From CAG-390 sp045644325 (lineage in GTDB: Bacteria > Bacillota > Clostridia > Oscillospirales > CAG-272), in contig JAZRGT010000035.1 in NCBI GenBank assembly GCA_045644325.1, positions 1 through 27,756 on the forward strand: DNA of 27,756 bases, read 5' to 3'. The position numbers were made by a program, and so were the translations under genes. Shown one piece after another: positions 14,759 to 22,981 of the stretch (position 1 is its first letter; each line of letters starts with the position of its first letter). The notes beneath the pieces are model-generated. The model was not told where the DNA came from, ran no database searches, and saw nothing but the letters and a program-made list of their open reading frames with translations.

Positions 14759-17700
14759 TTAGCCCTTAAAATACTTAACTGCCGATTCAAACAGCTTCAT
14801 ATCATACTCTCCGGGTACGTTCTTATAAAGTCCGTAGCCCTTACGCTCCGAGTGGCCCATCTTACCGAATACGCGGCCGTCGGGAGAAAGGATACCCTCG
14901 ACTGCATTCGCGCTTCCGTTGGGGTTGAAGCGGATGTCGCCCGTCGCGTTGCCGCAAGCGTCAACGTACTGGGTCATGATCTGGGAATTTGCCGCAAGCT
15001 CTGCGAGAAGTGCATCGGATGCTACGAAGCGGCCCTCGCCGTGGGAGATCGGTACGTTGAATACGTCGCCGACCTGGCATGCGGACAGCCAAGGAGAAGC
15101 ATTGGATGCAACTCTTACGCGGACGATCTTCGACTGGTGGCGGGAGATGTCGTTGTAGGTAAGAGTCGGGCAGTTCTCGTCGGTGTCGATGATCTTACCG
15201 TAGGGAACAAGACCGAGCTTGATAAGTGCCTGGAATCCGTTACAGATACCGCCCATAAGTCCCGCGCGGTTGTCAAGAAGGTCGGTGACGGCATCCTTGA
15301 CCTCGCCGTTGCGGAAGAACGCGGTGATGAACTTACCCGAACCGTCGGGCTCGTCGCCGCCGGAGAATCCGCCGGGGATGAAGATGATCTGGCTCTCGCG
15401 TGCCTTCTTTGCGAACTGCTCAACCGAACGCGCAACGGTCTCGGCGCTGAGGTTAGCGATTACGAAGATCTCGGGATCCGCGCCCGCGTCTGCGAATGCC
15501 TTTGCGGTGTCAAATTCGCAGTTCGTGCCGGGGAAGACGGGGATGAGAACCTTGGGTCTTGCCACAGCGATGGGAGCCGCGGTGGGATATGCCTTGGGAG
15601 CACAGCTTACGGTTTCGATCTTGCGCTCGGGAGGAGTGATGTTGCAAGCGTAAACCGACTCGAGCTTGTCCTCGGATATCTTAAGGAGATCTGCAAGTGC
15701 GATGCTTTCGCCGCCAAGGGAGATTACGCCCTCTGCGTTGAGAGTACCGAGCTCGATCACGTCGTAGTTACCCACAGCGACAACCGCCTCGGGCTTAACT
15801 TCAAGGATGAAGGAACCGCCCGCGAGGTCGAAGATATCGGATACCTTAACGTCGCCGAGAGTGATGCCGATGCCGTTACCGAAGCCCATCTTCATAAGAG
15901 CCTCTGCAACGCCGCCGATGCCGGGAGTAAATGCGGTTACGCAATCGCCCGCGCGCTGGGATGCGGTTACAGCGGAGAAGAGAGCGAGGATCGACTCGGT
16001 CACGGGAAGTCCGTTTTCGTCGTACTTCGGCTTTGCGAGAAGAACCTTGTTGCCCGCCTGCTTGAACTCGGAGGAGATCATATTCTCGACCTTGTCAGCA
16101 GTTACCGCGAAGGAAACGAGGGTGGGAGGAACGTCGAGATCCTGTGCCGAGCCGCTCATCGAGTCCTTACCGCCGATAGCGGCACTGCCGAGTGCGGTTT
16201 GTGCGGCAAATGCGCCGAGAAGAGCAGCCATAGGCTGTCCCCAACGCTCGCCGTCGCGGCCGGGCTTCTTGAAGTATTCCTGGAAGGTGAGGTAAACGTC
16301 CTTGTATTCAGCGCCGGATGCCACGAGTCTTGCGATAGACTCAACAACAGCCATATATGCGCCGTGGTAGGGCGACGCCTCGGAGAGGAAGGGGTTGTAG
16401 CCCCAGCTCATGAGGGAAACGTCGTTTGTATGACCCTTTTCGACCGAGATCTTGTGAACCATGGTCTGAATGGGAGAAAGCTGATTCTTACCGCCCCAAG
16501 GCATCATAACGGTGCCCGCGCCGATGGTGGAGTCGAAGCGCTCGGAAAGACCTCTGCCGGAACAGCAGTTGAGGTCGGAAGCGAGCGCGAGGTAATTTTC
16601 AGTGAAGGAGAGTTCGGAATTGTAGATGGAAACCTTGTCGAGAGCTTCCTTATCGATCGCGCCAACCTTGATGTCGATGTGCTTCTCCGCACCGTTGGAG
16701 TTGAGGAACTGGCGGGACAGGCCAACGATCTGCTTGCCGCGCCAGAACATGGTAAGTCTTGCTTCCTCGGTTACGGTTGCAACGTGGGTAGCCTCGAGGT
16801 TTTCAGCGGTTGCGATCTCGATGAAGCGAGCGGCATCCTCTGCGGCAACAACGACAGCCATTCTCTCCTGAGACTCGGAGATTGCAAGCTCGGTGCCGTC
16901 AAGTCCCTCGTACTTCTTGGGAACGCGGTCAAGATTGATGGTAAGACCATCTGCCAACTCACCAATAGCAACAGATACTCCGCCCGCGCCAAAATCGTTA
17001 CAACGCTTGATAAGGCGGGATGCCTCTGCGTTTCTGAAGAGACGCTGAAGCTTGCGCTCCTCGGGAGCGTTACCCTTCTGAACCTCTGCGCCGCAGTCGG
17101 CAAGGGAGGTTGCGGTGTGGGATTTGGATGAGCCGGTTGCACCGCCGCAGCCGTCGCGTCCGGTTCTGCCGCCGAGGAGGATGACGTAGTCACCGGGTGC
17201 GGGGCACTCGCGGCGAACGCAATCTGCGGGAGCCGCCGCGATAACCGCGCCGATCTCCATACGCTTTGCGGCGTATCCGGGGTGATAGATCTCGTTTACA
17301 AGACCGGTTGCAAGACCGATCTGGTTACCGTAGGAGGAATAACCTGCCGCCGCGCCGGTAACGATCTGACGCTGGGGAAGCTTACCCTTGATGGTCTCGG
17401 AAATGGGCTTTGTGGGGTCAGCCGCACCTGTTACGCGCATTGCGGCGTAAACGTAGCTTCTGCCCGAAAGCGGGTCACGGATCGCGCCGCCGATGCAGGT
17501 TGCCGCACCGCCGAAGGGCTCGATCTCGGTGGGATGGTTGTGGGTCTCGTTCTTGAAGAGGAGGAGCCAATCCTGCTCTTCGCCGTCAACGGTTACCTTG
17601 ATCTTGACGGTACAAGCGTTGATCTCTTCGCTCTCGTCGAGGTTACGAAGCTGTCCCGTGGACTTGAGATATTTAGCGGCAAGAGTACCGATGTCCATCA

Positions 17701-18487
17701 GCGAAACGGGCTTGGTTCTGCCGAGTTCCTTGCGGATTCCGATGTAGTGGTCGTATGCCTTCCCGAGAAGCTCGTCCTCGAAGCTGACGGAGTCGATCTC
17801 GGTGAGGAAGGTGGTGTGACGGCAGTGGTCGGACCAGTATGTATCGATCATACGGATCTCGGTGATCGAGGGATCGCGTCCTTCGGTCCGGAAATACTTC
17901 TGGCAGAAGGTGATATCGTCGATGTCCATAGCGAGGGCGTAGTCGGAAACGAACGCCTCAAGTCCCGCGCGGTCGAGGGCGATGAAGCCTTCAAGGATCT
18001 TTACGTCAGCAGGAACGGGATATTCTGTCGCGAGGGTCTCGAAACAGTCAAGGCTTGCCTCGCGGGATTCAACGGGGTTGATGAGGAATTTCTTGATCTC
18101 GGCATACTCGGCGTCCGAAATATTGCCGTAGATCGCGTAGATCTTCGCGGAGCGAACAGCGGGACGGTCGCCGCGGGAGATGAGCTGAATGCACTGCGCC
18201 GCCGAGTCTGCTCTCTGGTCGAACTGACCGGGGAGGTATTCGGAAGCGAGAATGCGAGCGCCCGAGAGATCGACTTCGGCGGTAGCGTAGTCCATCTGGG
18301 GCTCGGAGAAAACGGTCTGAACGCAGTAGTCGAAGAGCTCTTTAGTGATGCCTTCGCAGTCGTAGCGGTTGATCTGACGAACCTTCTCGACGCCCGAAAT
18401 ACCGAGAAGCTCACGAAGCTCGCCCGCAAGCGCGCGCGCCTCGTTGTCAAAACCGGGCTTTTTTTCAACGTAAATTCTGTAAACCAT
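14759..18487 (-). CDS. purL: Phosphoribosylformylglycinamidine synthase, single chain with glutaminase
   Basis: Encodes 1242 aa. It converts FGAR, glutamine and ATP to FGAM in de novo purine synthesis. The N-terminal part is PurS-like, followed by the signature YWSDHCRHTT (217-226) and the synthetase motif KNETHNHPT (312-320); a second AIRS-type half contains GGKDSMSGS. The C-terminus is a class I glutaminase with nucleophile Cys1082 in GGICNGFQ, and His1212 and Glu1214 in GHSERKG. PurS, PurL and PurQ, separate in Bacillus, are thus one protein, as in many clostridia. The ATG has GAAAGG upstream. It is the last gene of the cluster, with a terminator 7 bp after the stop; the 406-bp gap to purD is filled by repeat copy D. 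Confidence 0.96.
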   Translation of the reverse strand: MVYRIYVEKKPGFDNEARALAGELRELLGISGVEKVRQINRYDCEGITKELFDYCVQTVFSEPQMDYATAEVDLSGARILASEYLPGQFDQRADSAAQCIQLISRGDRPAVRSAKIYAIYGNISDAEYAEIKKFLINPVESREASLDCFETLATEYPVPADVKILEGFIALDRAGLEAFVSDYALAMDIDDITFCQKYFRTEGRDPSITEIRMIDTYWSDHCRHTTFLTEIDSVSFEDELLGKAYDHYIGIRKELGRTKPVSLMDIGTLAAKYLKSTGQLRNLDESEEINACTVKIKVTVDGEEQDWLLLFKNETHNHPTEIEPFGGAATCIGGAIRDPLSGRSYVYAAMRVTGAADPTKPISETIKGKLPQRQIVTGAAAGYSSYGNQIGLATGLVNEIYHPGYAAKRMEIGAVIAAAPADCVRRECPAPGDYVILLGGRTGRDGCGGATGSSKSHTATSLADCGAEVQKGNAPEERKLQRLFRNAEASRLIKRCNDFGAGGVSVAIGELADGLTINLDRVPKKYEGLDGTELAISESQERMAVVVAAEDAARFIEIATAENLEATHVATVTEEARLTMFWRGKQIVGLSRQFLNSNGAEKHIDIKVGAIDKEALDKVSIYNSELSFTENYLALASDLNCCSGRGLSERFDSTIGAGTVMMPWGGKNQLSPIQTMVHKISVEKGHTNDVSLMSWGYNPFLSEASPYHGAYMAVVESIARLVASGAEYKDVYLTFQEYFKKPGRDGERWGQPMAALLGAFAAQTALGSAAIGGKDSMSGSAQDLDVPPTLVSFAVTADKVENMISSEFKQAGNKVLLAKPKYDENGLPVTESILALFSAVTASQRAGDCVTAFTPGIGGVAEALMKMGFGNGIGITLGDVKVSDIFDLAGGSFILEVKPEAVVAVGNYDVIELGTLNAEGVISLGGESIALADLLKISEDKLESVYACNITPPERKIETVSCAPKAYPTAAPIAVARPKVLIPVFPGTNCEFDTAKAFADAGADPEIFVIANLSAETVARSVEQFAKKARESQIIFIPGGFSGGDEPDGSGKFITAFFRNGEVKDAVTDLLDNRAGLMGGICNGFQALIKLGLVPYGKIIDTDENCPTLTYNDISRHQSKIVRVRVASNASPWLSACQVGDVFNVPISHGEGRFVASDALLAELAANSQIMTQYVDACGNATGDIRFNPNGSANAVEGILSPDGRVFGKMGHSERKGYGLYKNVPGEYDMKLFESAVKYFKG

Positions 18488-18525
18488 GAGATTAACCTTT
18501 CGTTAGTTAATAGTGATGGAGAGAA

Positions 18526-18880
18526 AGTGCAGAGTGCAGAATGCAGAGTGCAAAGTTAAGGTGAATTTCCTCGCGTTGCTCGGAAATTTTCGATTTTATT
18601 AAAAGGATAATAGCGGAAAAGTTTTGATCGAACTTTTTCAGAAAGGTATGCTTGCCTGCGGCAAGCTGCGACTCTGTCTTGTCGGCTTACGCCTCCATTT
18701 TCCTTCGGAAAACCGCCAGAGCCGCGCGGTTTCTTAAGGCAGCGCCTTAAGTCGCGCTCCGCAGAGCGCGAAACACCCTTGTGCTTCAAACAGACGACGC
18801 CCCGTCGGCTGTTTGGAAGGAGTAAAATCTTCCCTTTAGGGGAGATTTTCGCTCCTTCACCCCCGCGCGTGAAACGCGCG
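18526..18880 (+). repeat. Composite hairpin repeat, copy D (complete)
   Basis: A full-length copy between purD and purL. Order on + strand: TGCAGAG/TGCAGAA heptamers (18526-18558), AATTTCC/GGAAATT hairpin, AT spacer with GTTTTGATCGAAC, a module of about 110 bp shared with copy F, TTAAGGC/GCCTTAA, CGCGCTC-CGCA-GAGCGCG, AAACAG/CTGTTT with inner CGACG/CGTCG around CCC, GAAGGAG/CTCCTTC around AAAATCTTCCC, CACCCC and CGCGCGT/ACGCGCG. The array ends 38 bp before the purL start, and the last hairpin lies 13 bp from the purD stop. Confidence 0.88.
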
Positions 18881-18893
18881 AATTAAGCATCAA

Positions 18894-20165
18894 TTATTTT
18901 GCAAGCGCCTTCAGCGCTCTCTGACCGATATCCTTACGGCAGTAAGCGTTGCCGAAGTGAATATTTTCTACCTTATTATAAGAAGCGGCGATGGCTCCCT
19001 CGAGGGTGTCGGCAACGGACGTTACTCCGAGTACGCGTCCACCGCTGTTGACGAGCTTGCCGTTCTTGAGCTCCGCGCCCGCAACGTAAACGCTGTCGGT
19101 GAGAGAGGCGGGGATGGTGATCTCGTAGCCCTTTTCGTAGCTCTGGGGGTAGCCCGCGGATGCCATTATTACGCAGCAAGCGGACTTGTCTGCGGCGAAT
19201 TTAACCTCGATCTCGGAAAGTCGCTCCTCGGTAACAGCCTGCATGACTGTGAGAAGATCGCTCTCGAGCAGGGGAAGAACAACCTGAGTCTCGGGGTCGC
19301 CGAAACGGCAGTTGTATTCGATAACTTTCGGTCCCTTGGGGGTGAGCATGAGTCCGAAGTAGAGGCAGCCCTTGAAGGTTCTGCCCTCGGAATTCATCGC
19401 GTTCATGGTGGGAACGAAGATGGTTTTCATGCATTCCTCGGCGATGTCGGCGGTGTAGTAGGGGTTGGGCGCAACGGTGCCCATGCCGCCGGTGTTAAGA
19501 CCTTCGTCATTGTCGTGCGCGCGCTTGTGGTCCATCGAGGAAACCATGGGAACGACAACCTTGCCGTCGGTGAAGGCAAGCACCGAAACCTCGGGGCCGG
19601 TGAGGAATTCCTCGATAACGATGTGGTCGCCCGATGCTCCGAAGACCTTGTCCGCCATCATAGAGCGAACAGCATCCTCCGCCTCTGCGAGAGTCTCGGC
19701 GATGATAACGCCCTTGCCGAGCGCAAGTCCGTCAGCCTTGATAACGATGGGCATATCCTTGTCCTGAAGATAAGCGATAGCCTTGTCCATATCGTCAAAG
19801 ATCTCGTAAGCCGCGGTGGGGATGGAGTATTTTTTCATAAGATCCTTCGAGAACGCCTTGCTTCCCTCAATGATAGCCGCCTTTTTGTCGGGGCCGAAGC
19901 AGGGAATACCGATCGCGGAAAGCGCGTCAACGCAACCGAGAACGAGGGGATCGTCGGGGGTTACGATGGCGTAGTCGACCTTATTTTCGGAAGCGAACTT
20001 CACGATACCGTCGATGTCCTTCGCGCCGATCGGAACGCAGGTCGCGTCAGCGGCGATACCGCCGTTTCCGGGCAGACACCAGATGGTCTCAACGTTCGGA
20101 TTCTTCTTGATCGCTTTGATTACGGCGTGTTCACGGCCGCCGCTGCCGATGACGAGAATATTCAT
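18894..20165 (-). CDS. purD: Phosphoribosylamine-glycine ligase (GAR synthetase)
   Basis: Encodes 423 aa, the normal length. It ligates glycine to phosphoribosylamine with ATP, the step after PurF. ATP-grasp features are clear: MNILVIGSGGREHA at the N-terminus, GPDKKAAIIEGSKAFSK, PIVIKADGLALGKGVI, and the metal-binding segment IEYNCRFGDPETQVVLP. The conserved HKRAHDNDEGLNTGGMG is intact. The ATG at 20165 follows AAGGAA. Head-to-head repeat arrays fill the 197-bp gap to the upstream purH. Confidence 0.97.
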   Translation of the reverse strand: MNILVIGSGGREHAVIKAIKKNPNVETIWCLPGNGGIAADATCVPIGAKDIDGIVKFASENKVDYAIVTPDDPLVLGCVDALSAIGIPCFGPDKKAAIIEGSKAFSKDLMKKYSIPTAAYEIFDDMDKAIAYLQDKDMPIVIKADGLALGKGVIIAETLAEAEDAVRSMMADKVFGASGDHIVIEEFLTGPEVSVLAFTDGKVVVPMVSSMDHKRAHDNDEGLNTGGMGTVAPNPYYTADIAEECMKTIFVPTMNAMNSEGRTFKGCLYFGLMLTPKGPKVIEYNCRFGDPETQVVLPLLESDLLTVMQAVTEERLSEIEVKFAADKSACCVIMASAGYPQSYEKGYEITIPASLTDSVYVAGAELKNGKLVNSGGRVLGVTSVADTLEGAIAASYNKVENIHFGNAYCRKDIGQRALKALAK

Positions 20166-20207
20166 AGAATTTAATTCCTTCTTCTGAATGTTGTTGGGGG
20201 AAATATG

Positions 20208-20354
20208 AGTGCAGAGTGCAGAATGAAGAGTGCAGAGTTAAGGAGAATTTCCTTGCCTACGGCTTCGGAAATTTTCATTTAAATTAAAATACTTTTCGAG
20301 CCAAGCGAGAAAAGTTTCCTTAACTCTGCACTCTGAACTCTTAACTCTGCACTT
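20208..20354. repeat. Paired inverted heptamer arrays between purH and purD
   Basis: A TGCAGAG array at 20208-20239 (42 bp from the purD start) faces an inverted array at 20321-20354 (8 bp from the purH stop). Each is followed inwards by its own hairpin: AATTTCC/GGAAATT on the left, CTTTTC/GAAAAG on the right. In a purH-purD transcript the two arrays could pair with each other. Confidence 0.8.
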
Positions 20355-20362
20355 GCGAAGCA

Positions 20363-21547
20363 TTAATGGTGGTACAGTCTCATTCCGGTGAACGCCGTGA
20401 TCATGCCGTACTTGTTGCAGGCATCGATAACGGCGTCGTCACGGATGGATCCGCCGGGCTCTGCGATGTAGCATACGCCGCTCTTCTTTGCGCGCTCGAT
20501 GCTGTCGGAGAAGGGGAAGAATGCGTCCGAGCCGAGTGCAACGCCGGTGACGGTGTCGAGATATGCGCGGATCTCCTCTGCGGTGAGGGGCTGGGGCTGC
20601 TCGGTGAAGTACTTCTGCCAGATGCCGTCAGCGCAAACGTCCTCTTCGTTCTTGTTGATGTAGCCGTCGATTACGTTGTCGCGGTCTGCGCGCTTCATAT
20701 CTGCGCGGAAGGGGAGGTTCAGAACCTTATCGTGCTGGCGGAGGAACCAGGTGTCAGCCTTGGTGCCTGCGAGTCTGGTGCAGTGGATTCTCGACTGCTG
20801 ACCTGCGCCAACGCCGATAGCCTGACCGTCAACGGCATAGCAGACGGAGTTCGACTGTGTATATTTAAGTGTGATGAGCGAAATGATAAGGTCGCGTGCA
20901 GCCTCGTCGGAGAGAGCCTTGTTCTCGGTGACGATGTTGGAGAGGAGCTCGCGGTCGATCTTGAAGTTGTTGCGTCCCTGCTCGAAGGTGATGCCGAATA
21001 CCTGCTTCTTCTCCTGAACGTCGGGAATGTAATTGGGATCGATCTTTACGATATTGTAGTTTCCGCCTCTCTTGCCCTTGAGGATCTCGAGAGCCTCGGG
21101 CTCGTAGCCGGGAGCGATGATACCGTCGGAAACCTCGCGAGCGATCATCTTTGCGGTGGTAACGTCGCAGACGTCGGAGAGAGCGACCCAGTCACCGAAG
21201 GAGCAAAGTCTGTCCGCGCCGCGTGCTCTTGCATAAGCGCAAGCGAGGGGGGACTCGTCGAGACCCTCGATATCGTCAACGAAGCAAGCCTTCTTCAGCT
21301 TCTCGGAAAGGGGAGTGCCGACAGCGGCGGAGGTGGGGGAAACGTGCTTGAAGGAGGTAACTGCGGGAAGTCCGAGAGCCTCCTTGAGCTCCTTGACAAG
21401 CTGCCAGGAGTTGAATGCATCAAGGAAGTTGATGTAGCCGGGGCGGCCGCAGAGGATCTCGATGGGAAGATCCGAGCCGTCGTGCATATAGATCGAAGCC
21501 GGCTTCTGGTTGGGGTTGCAACCGTATTTCAGTTCAAAAGTCTTCAT
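20363..21547 (-). CDS. purH: AICAR formyltransferase, stand-alone domain
   Basis: Encodes 394 aa. It corresponds only to the formyltransferase part of PurH, which transfers a formyl group from 10-formyl-THF to AICAR. The catalytic Lys67-His68 pair is in SFKHVSPTSAA; other conserved blocks are IGVGAGQQSRIHC, ALGSDAFFPFSDSI and EPGGSIRDD. The N-terminal MGS-like IMP cyclohydrolase domain of bifunctional PurH is absent, and the protein begins directly with FELKYGCNPNQKPA, a natural family start, so this is not a truncation. The missing cyclisation is supplied by the next gene upstream, purO. An ATG 20 bp from the heptamer array is used, with GAGGT as a modest ribosome site. Confidence 0.94.
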   Translation of the reverse strand: MKTFELKYGCNPNQKPASIYMHDGSDLPIEILCGRPGYINFLDAFNSWQLVKELKEALGLPAVTSFKHVSPTSAAVGTPLSEKLKKACFVDDIEGLDESPLACAYARARGADRLCSFGDWVALSDVCDVTTAKMIAREVSDGIIAPGYEPEALEILKGKRGGNYNIVKIDPNYIPDVQEKKQVFGITFEQGRNNFKIDRELLSNIVTENKALSDEAARDLIISLITLKYTQSNSVCYAVDGQAIGVGAGQQSRIHCTRLAGTKADTWFLRQHDKVLNLPFRADMKRADRDNVIDGYINKNEEDVCADGIWQKYFTEQPQPLTAEEIRAYLDTVTGVALGSDAFFPFSDSIERAKKSGVCYIAEPGGSIRDDAVIDACNKYGMITAFTGMRLYHH

Positions 21548-21568
21548 TATTATATATACCTCATTTTT

Positions 21569-21627
21569 AGTGCAGAGTGCAGAATGCAGAGTGCAGAGTT
21601 ATGGTAGCTTTTCGCGGAGCGAAAAGC
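21569..21627 (+). repeat. Heptamer array and hairpin between purO and purH
   Basis: TGCAGAG/TGCAGAA units at 21569-21602, starting 21 bp from the purH ATG, are followed by the perfect hairpin GCTTTTCGC-GGA-GCGAAAAGC (21607-21627). This is a minimal form of the composite element. Confidence 0.8.
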
Positions 21628-21674
21628 GATTTTATTTACATAAAAATCGCGTCTTTCTGATCACTGACCACTTT

Positions 21675-22391
21675 TTACGCGTTCTTATTAACGATTCTTG
21701 TCTCGGTCTCGCCCGAAGCGATATCGATGTAGCGAACGAAGAGGGAGACCTTATTGTCCTCGTTGAGGTTTGTCCATATAAGGTCGGTCAGCTCGTCGAT
21801 CGAGCAGTCGGGAAGCTCGAGGGTCTTCGGTTCACCTTCGAAGGAGGGAAGGGGATCGCCGTCCGAGTTGTAGGTGTGGATGAACTTTGCCTTACCTGCG
21901 ATGGGGTTCGAGTAAGCGTATGTAAATCTCTCGCAGGAGGAGTCGTCGCCCTCTGCGCTCTTGAGGATGGACATAGCGTAGTTCATCTCGCCGCCCTCGC
22001 AGTGGATGATGCCCGAGATACGGGGGGTAAAGTTGGGCTTGTCGTCCTCAAACTCACGGGTGCGGAGAGCCTGCTCGAAGGTCATCTGCTTGTCCATGAG
22101 GTTGTAGATGGTGTCGGTCTGGTCGCCGTTGGTGACGATGGTCTTGTTGCCGAGCACGCGGACGGGGTAGTAGATGATGAGATGGGGATCCACCATCTTG
22201 GATTCGTCGAAAGCCTTGGTGCGCATAGCATCGCCCTCAGCTACGAAAACGCGGTTGCGGCTGTTTACGCTTCTGCCCATAATGAAGTATGCGGTAACAG
22301 CACGCTTTGAATCGGCACTCTTGCCGATAATGATTCCTCTGCCGTGGTAAGCGAGGGAGTTAAGCTCTTGTGCAATGGTGGAAATCTTCAT
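21675..22391 (-). CDS. purO: IMP cyclohydrolase, archaeal-type PurO family
   Basis: Encodes 238 aa. The N-terminal YHGRGIIIGKS, followed by RAVTAYFIMGRSVNSRNR, and later FTYAYSNPIAG identify the IMP_cyclohyd (PurO) family, which closes FAICAR to IMP, the last step of the pathway. PurO was first known from archaea and also occurs in clostridia that lack the PurH cyclohydrolase domain; adjacency to the stand-alone AICAR transformylase supports the assignment. The ATG follows a strong AAGGAG 6 bp upstream. The 590-bp gap to purN contains a large nested palindrome. Confidence 0.9.
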   Translation of the reverse strand: MKISTIAQELNSLAYHGRGIIIGKSADSKRAVTAYFIMGRSVNSRNRVFVAEGDAMRTKAFDESKMVDPHLIIYYPVRVLGNKTIVTNGDQTDTIYNLMDKQMTFEQALRTREFEDDKPNFTPRISGIIHCEGGEMNYAMSILKSAEGDDSSCERFTYAYSNPIAGKAKFIHTYNSDGDPLPSFEGEPKTLELPDCSIDELTDLIWTNLNEDNKVSLFVRYIDIASGETETRIVNKNA

Positions 22392-22477
22392 ATCTATCTC
22401 CTTAAATTTTATACGGATTTATTATAAATGCTATTTGCGGAACGAGAGAAAAACAAAATTATTTGACCTTTATTATC

Positions 22478-22946
22478 ACGAGCCCGTAGTACCATGTCTC
22501 ACTTAAAAATTGACATTTTGCGATTGCAACTAAAGATAAAAACAATATTCAGAAGGCTATGTTCGCACTCGCGTATCAGCCTTCCCCGGTGGGGGAAGGT
22601 GGCGCGAAGCGACGAATGAGGCGTTTGAATAAGATATTGTTTTTTGAGCGAAGCGAAAAAATCTTCCCGTTTTACCAACTTTAAATTGATATCTTAATCA
22701 AATTTAGCAAATAATTCTTTGCATTGCATTCTTTTGCTTTCTAAATTGAAGATGAGATATTTAGTAAGCTATGTTTTGGAAGATTTTCGCCAAGGCGAAA
22801 ATCAGTATCTTATTAGGCGCCTCATTCGTCAGCCTACGGCTGCCACCTTCCCCCACCGGGGAAGGCTGATACGCGAGTGCGAACATAGCTTCCTAAATAA
22901 TGTCAAGTTTTAAGTGAAACAAGTACGTCGATTTCCACGGGCTCGT
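22478..22946. repeat. Nested palindromic element with second-family units 4 and 5
   Basis: A 47-bp perfect inverted repeat (22556-22602 against 22843-22889) starts with GCTATGTTCGCACTCGCGTA and continues into the CAGCCTTCCCC hairpin. Outside it lies a second inverted pair, TCACTTAAAA.TTGACATT (22499-22517 against 22899-22917), and outermost ACGAGCCCGT (22478-22487) against ACGGGCTCGT (22937-22946). Inside the arms the constant blocks ACGAATGAGGCG, ATAAGATA and AATCTTCC occur in both, but the intervening hairpins have different sequences. No transposase or other ORF is present, so it resembles a non-autonomous mobile element. Confidence 0.8.
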
Positions 22947-22981
22947 AATGAACTTTGCGGGAAATTTATATTTTGCTCTCG

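Noticed and set aside
14852..17131. Long + strand ORF (759 aa) and other long + strand ORFs opposite purL, purD, purH, purO and purM
   Set aside because: They are antisense shadows of well-supported genes, created by the high GC third-position bias; they show no family motifs.
22719..22913. 64-aa + strand ORF inside the nested palindrome as a possible element-encoded protein
   Set aside because: The frame crosses constant repeat blocks and hairpins, which explain its sequence; no recognisable transposase features.
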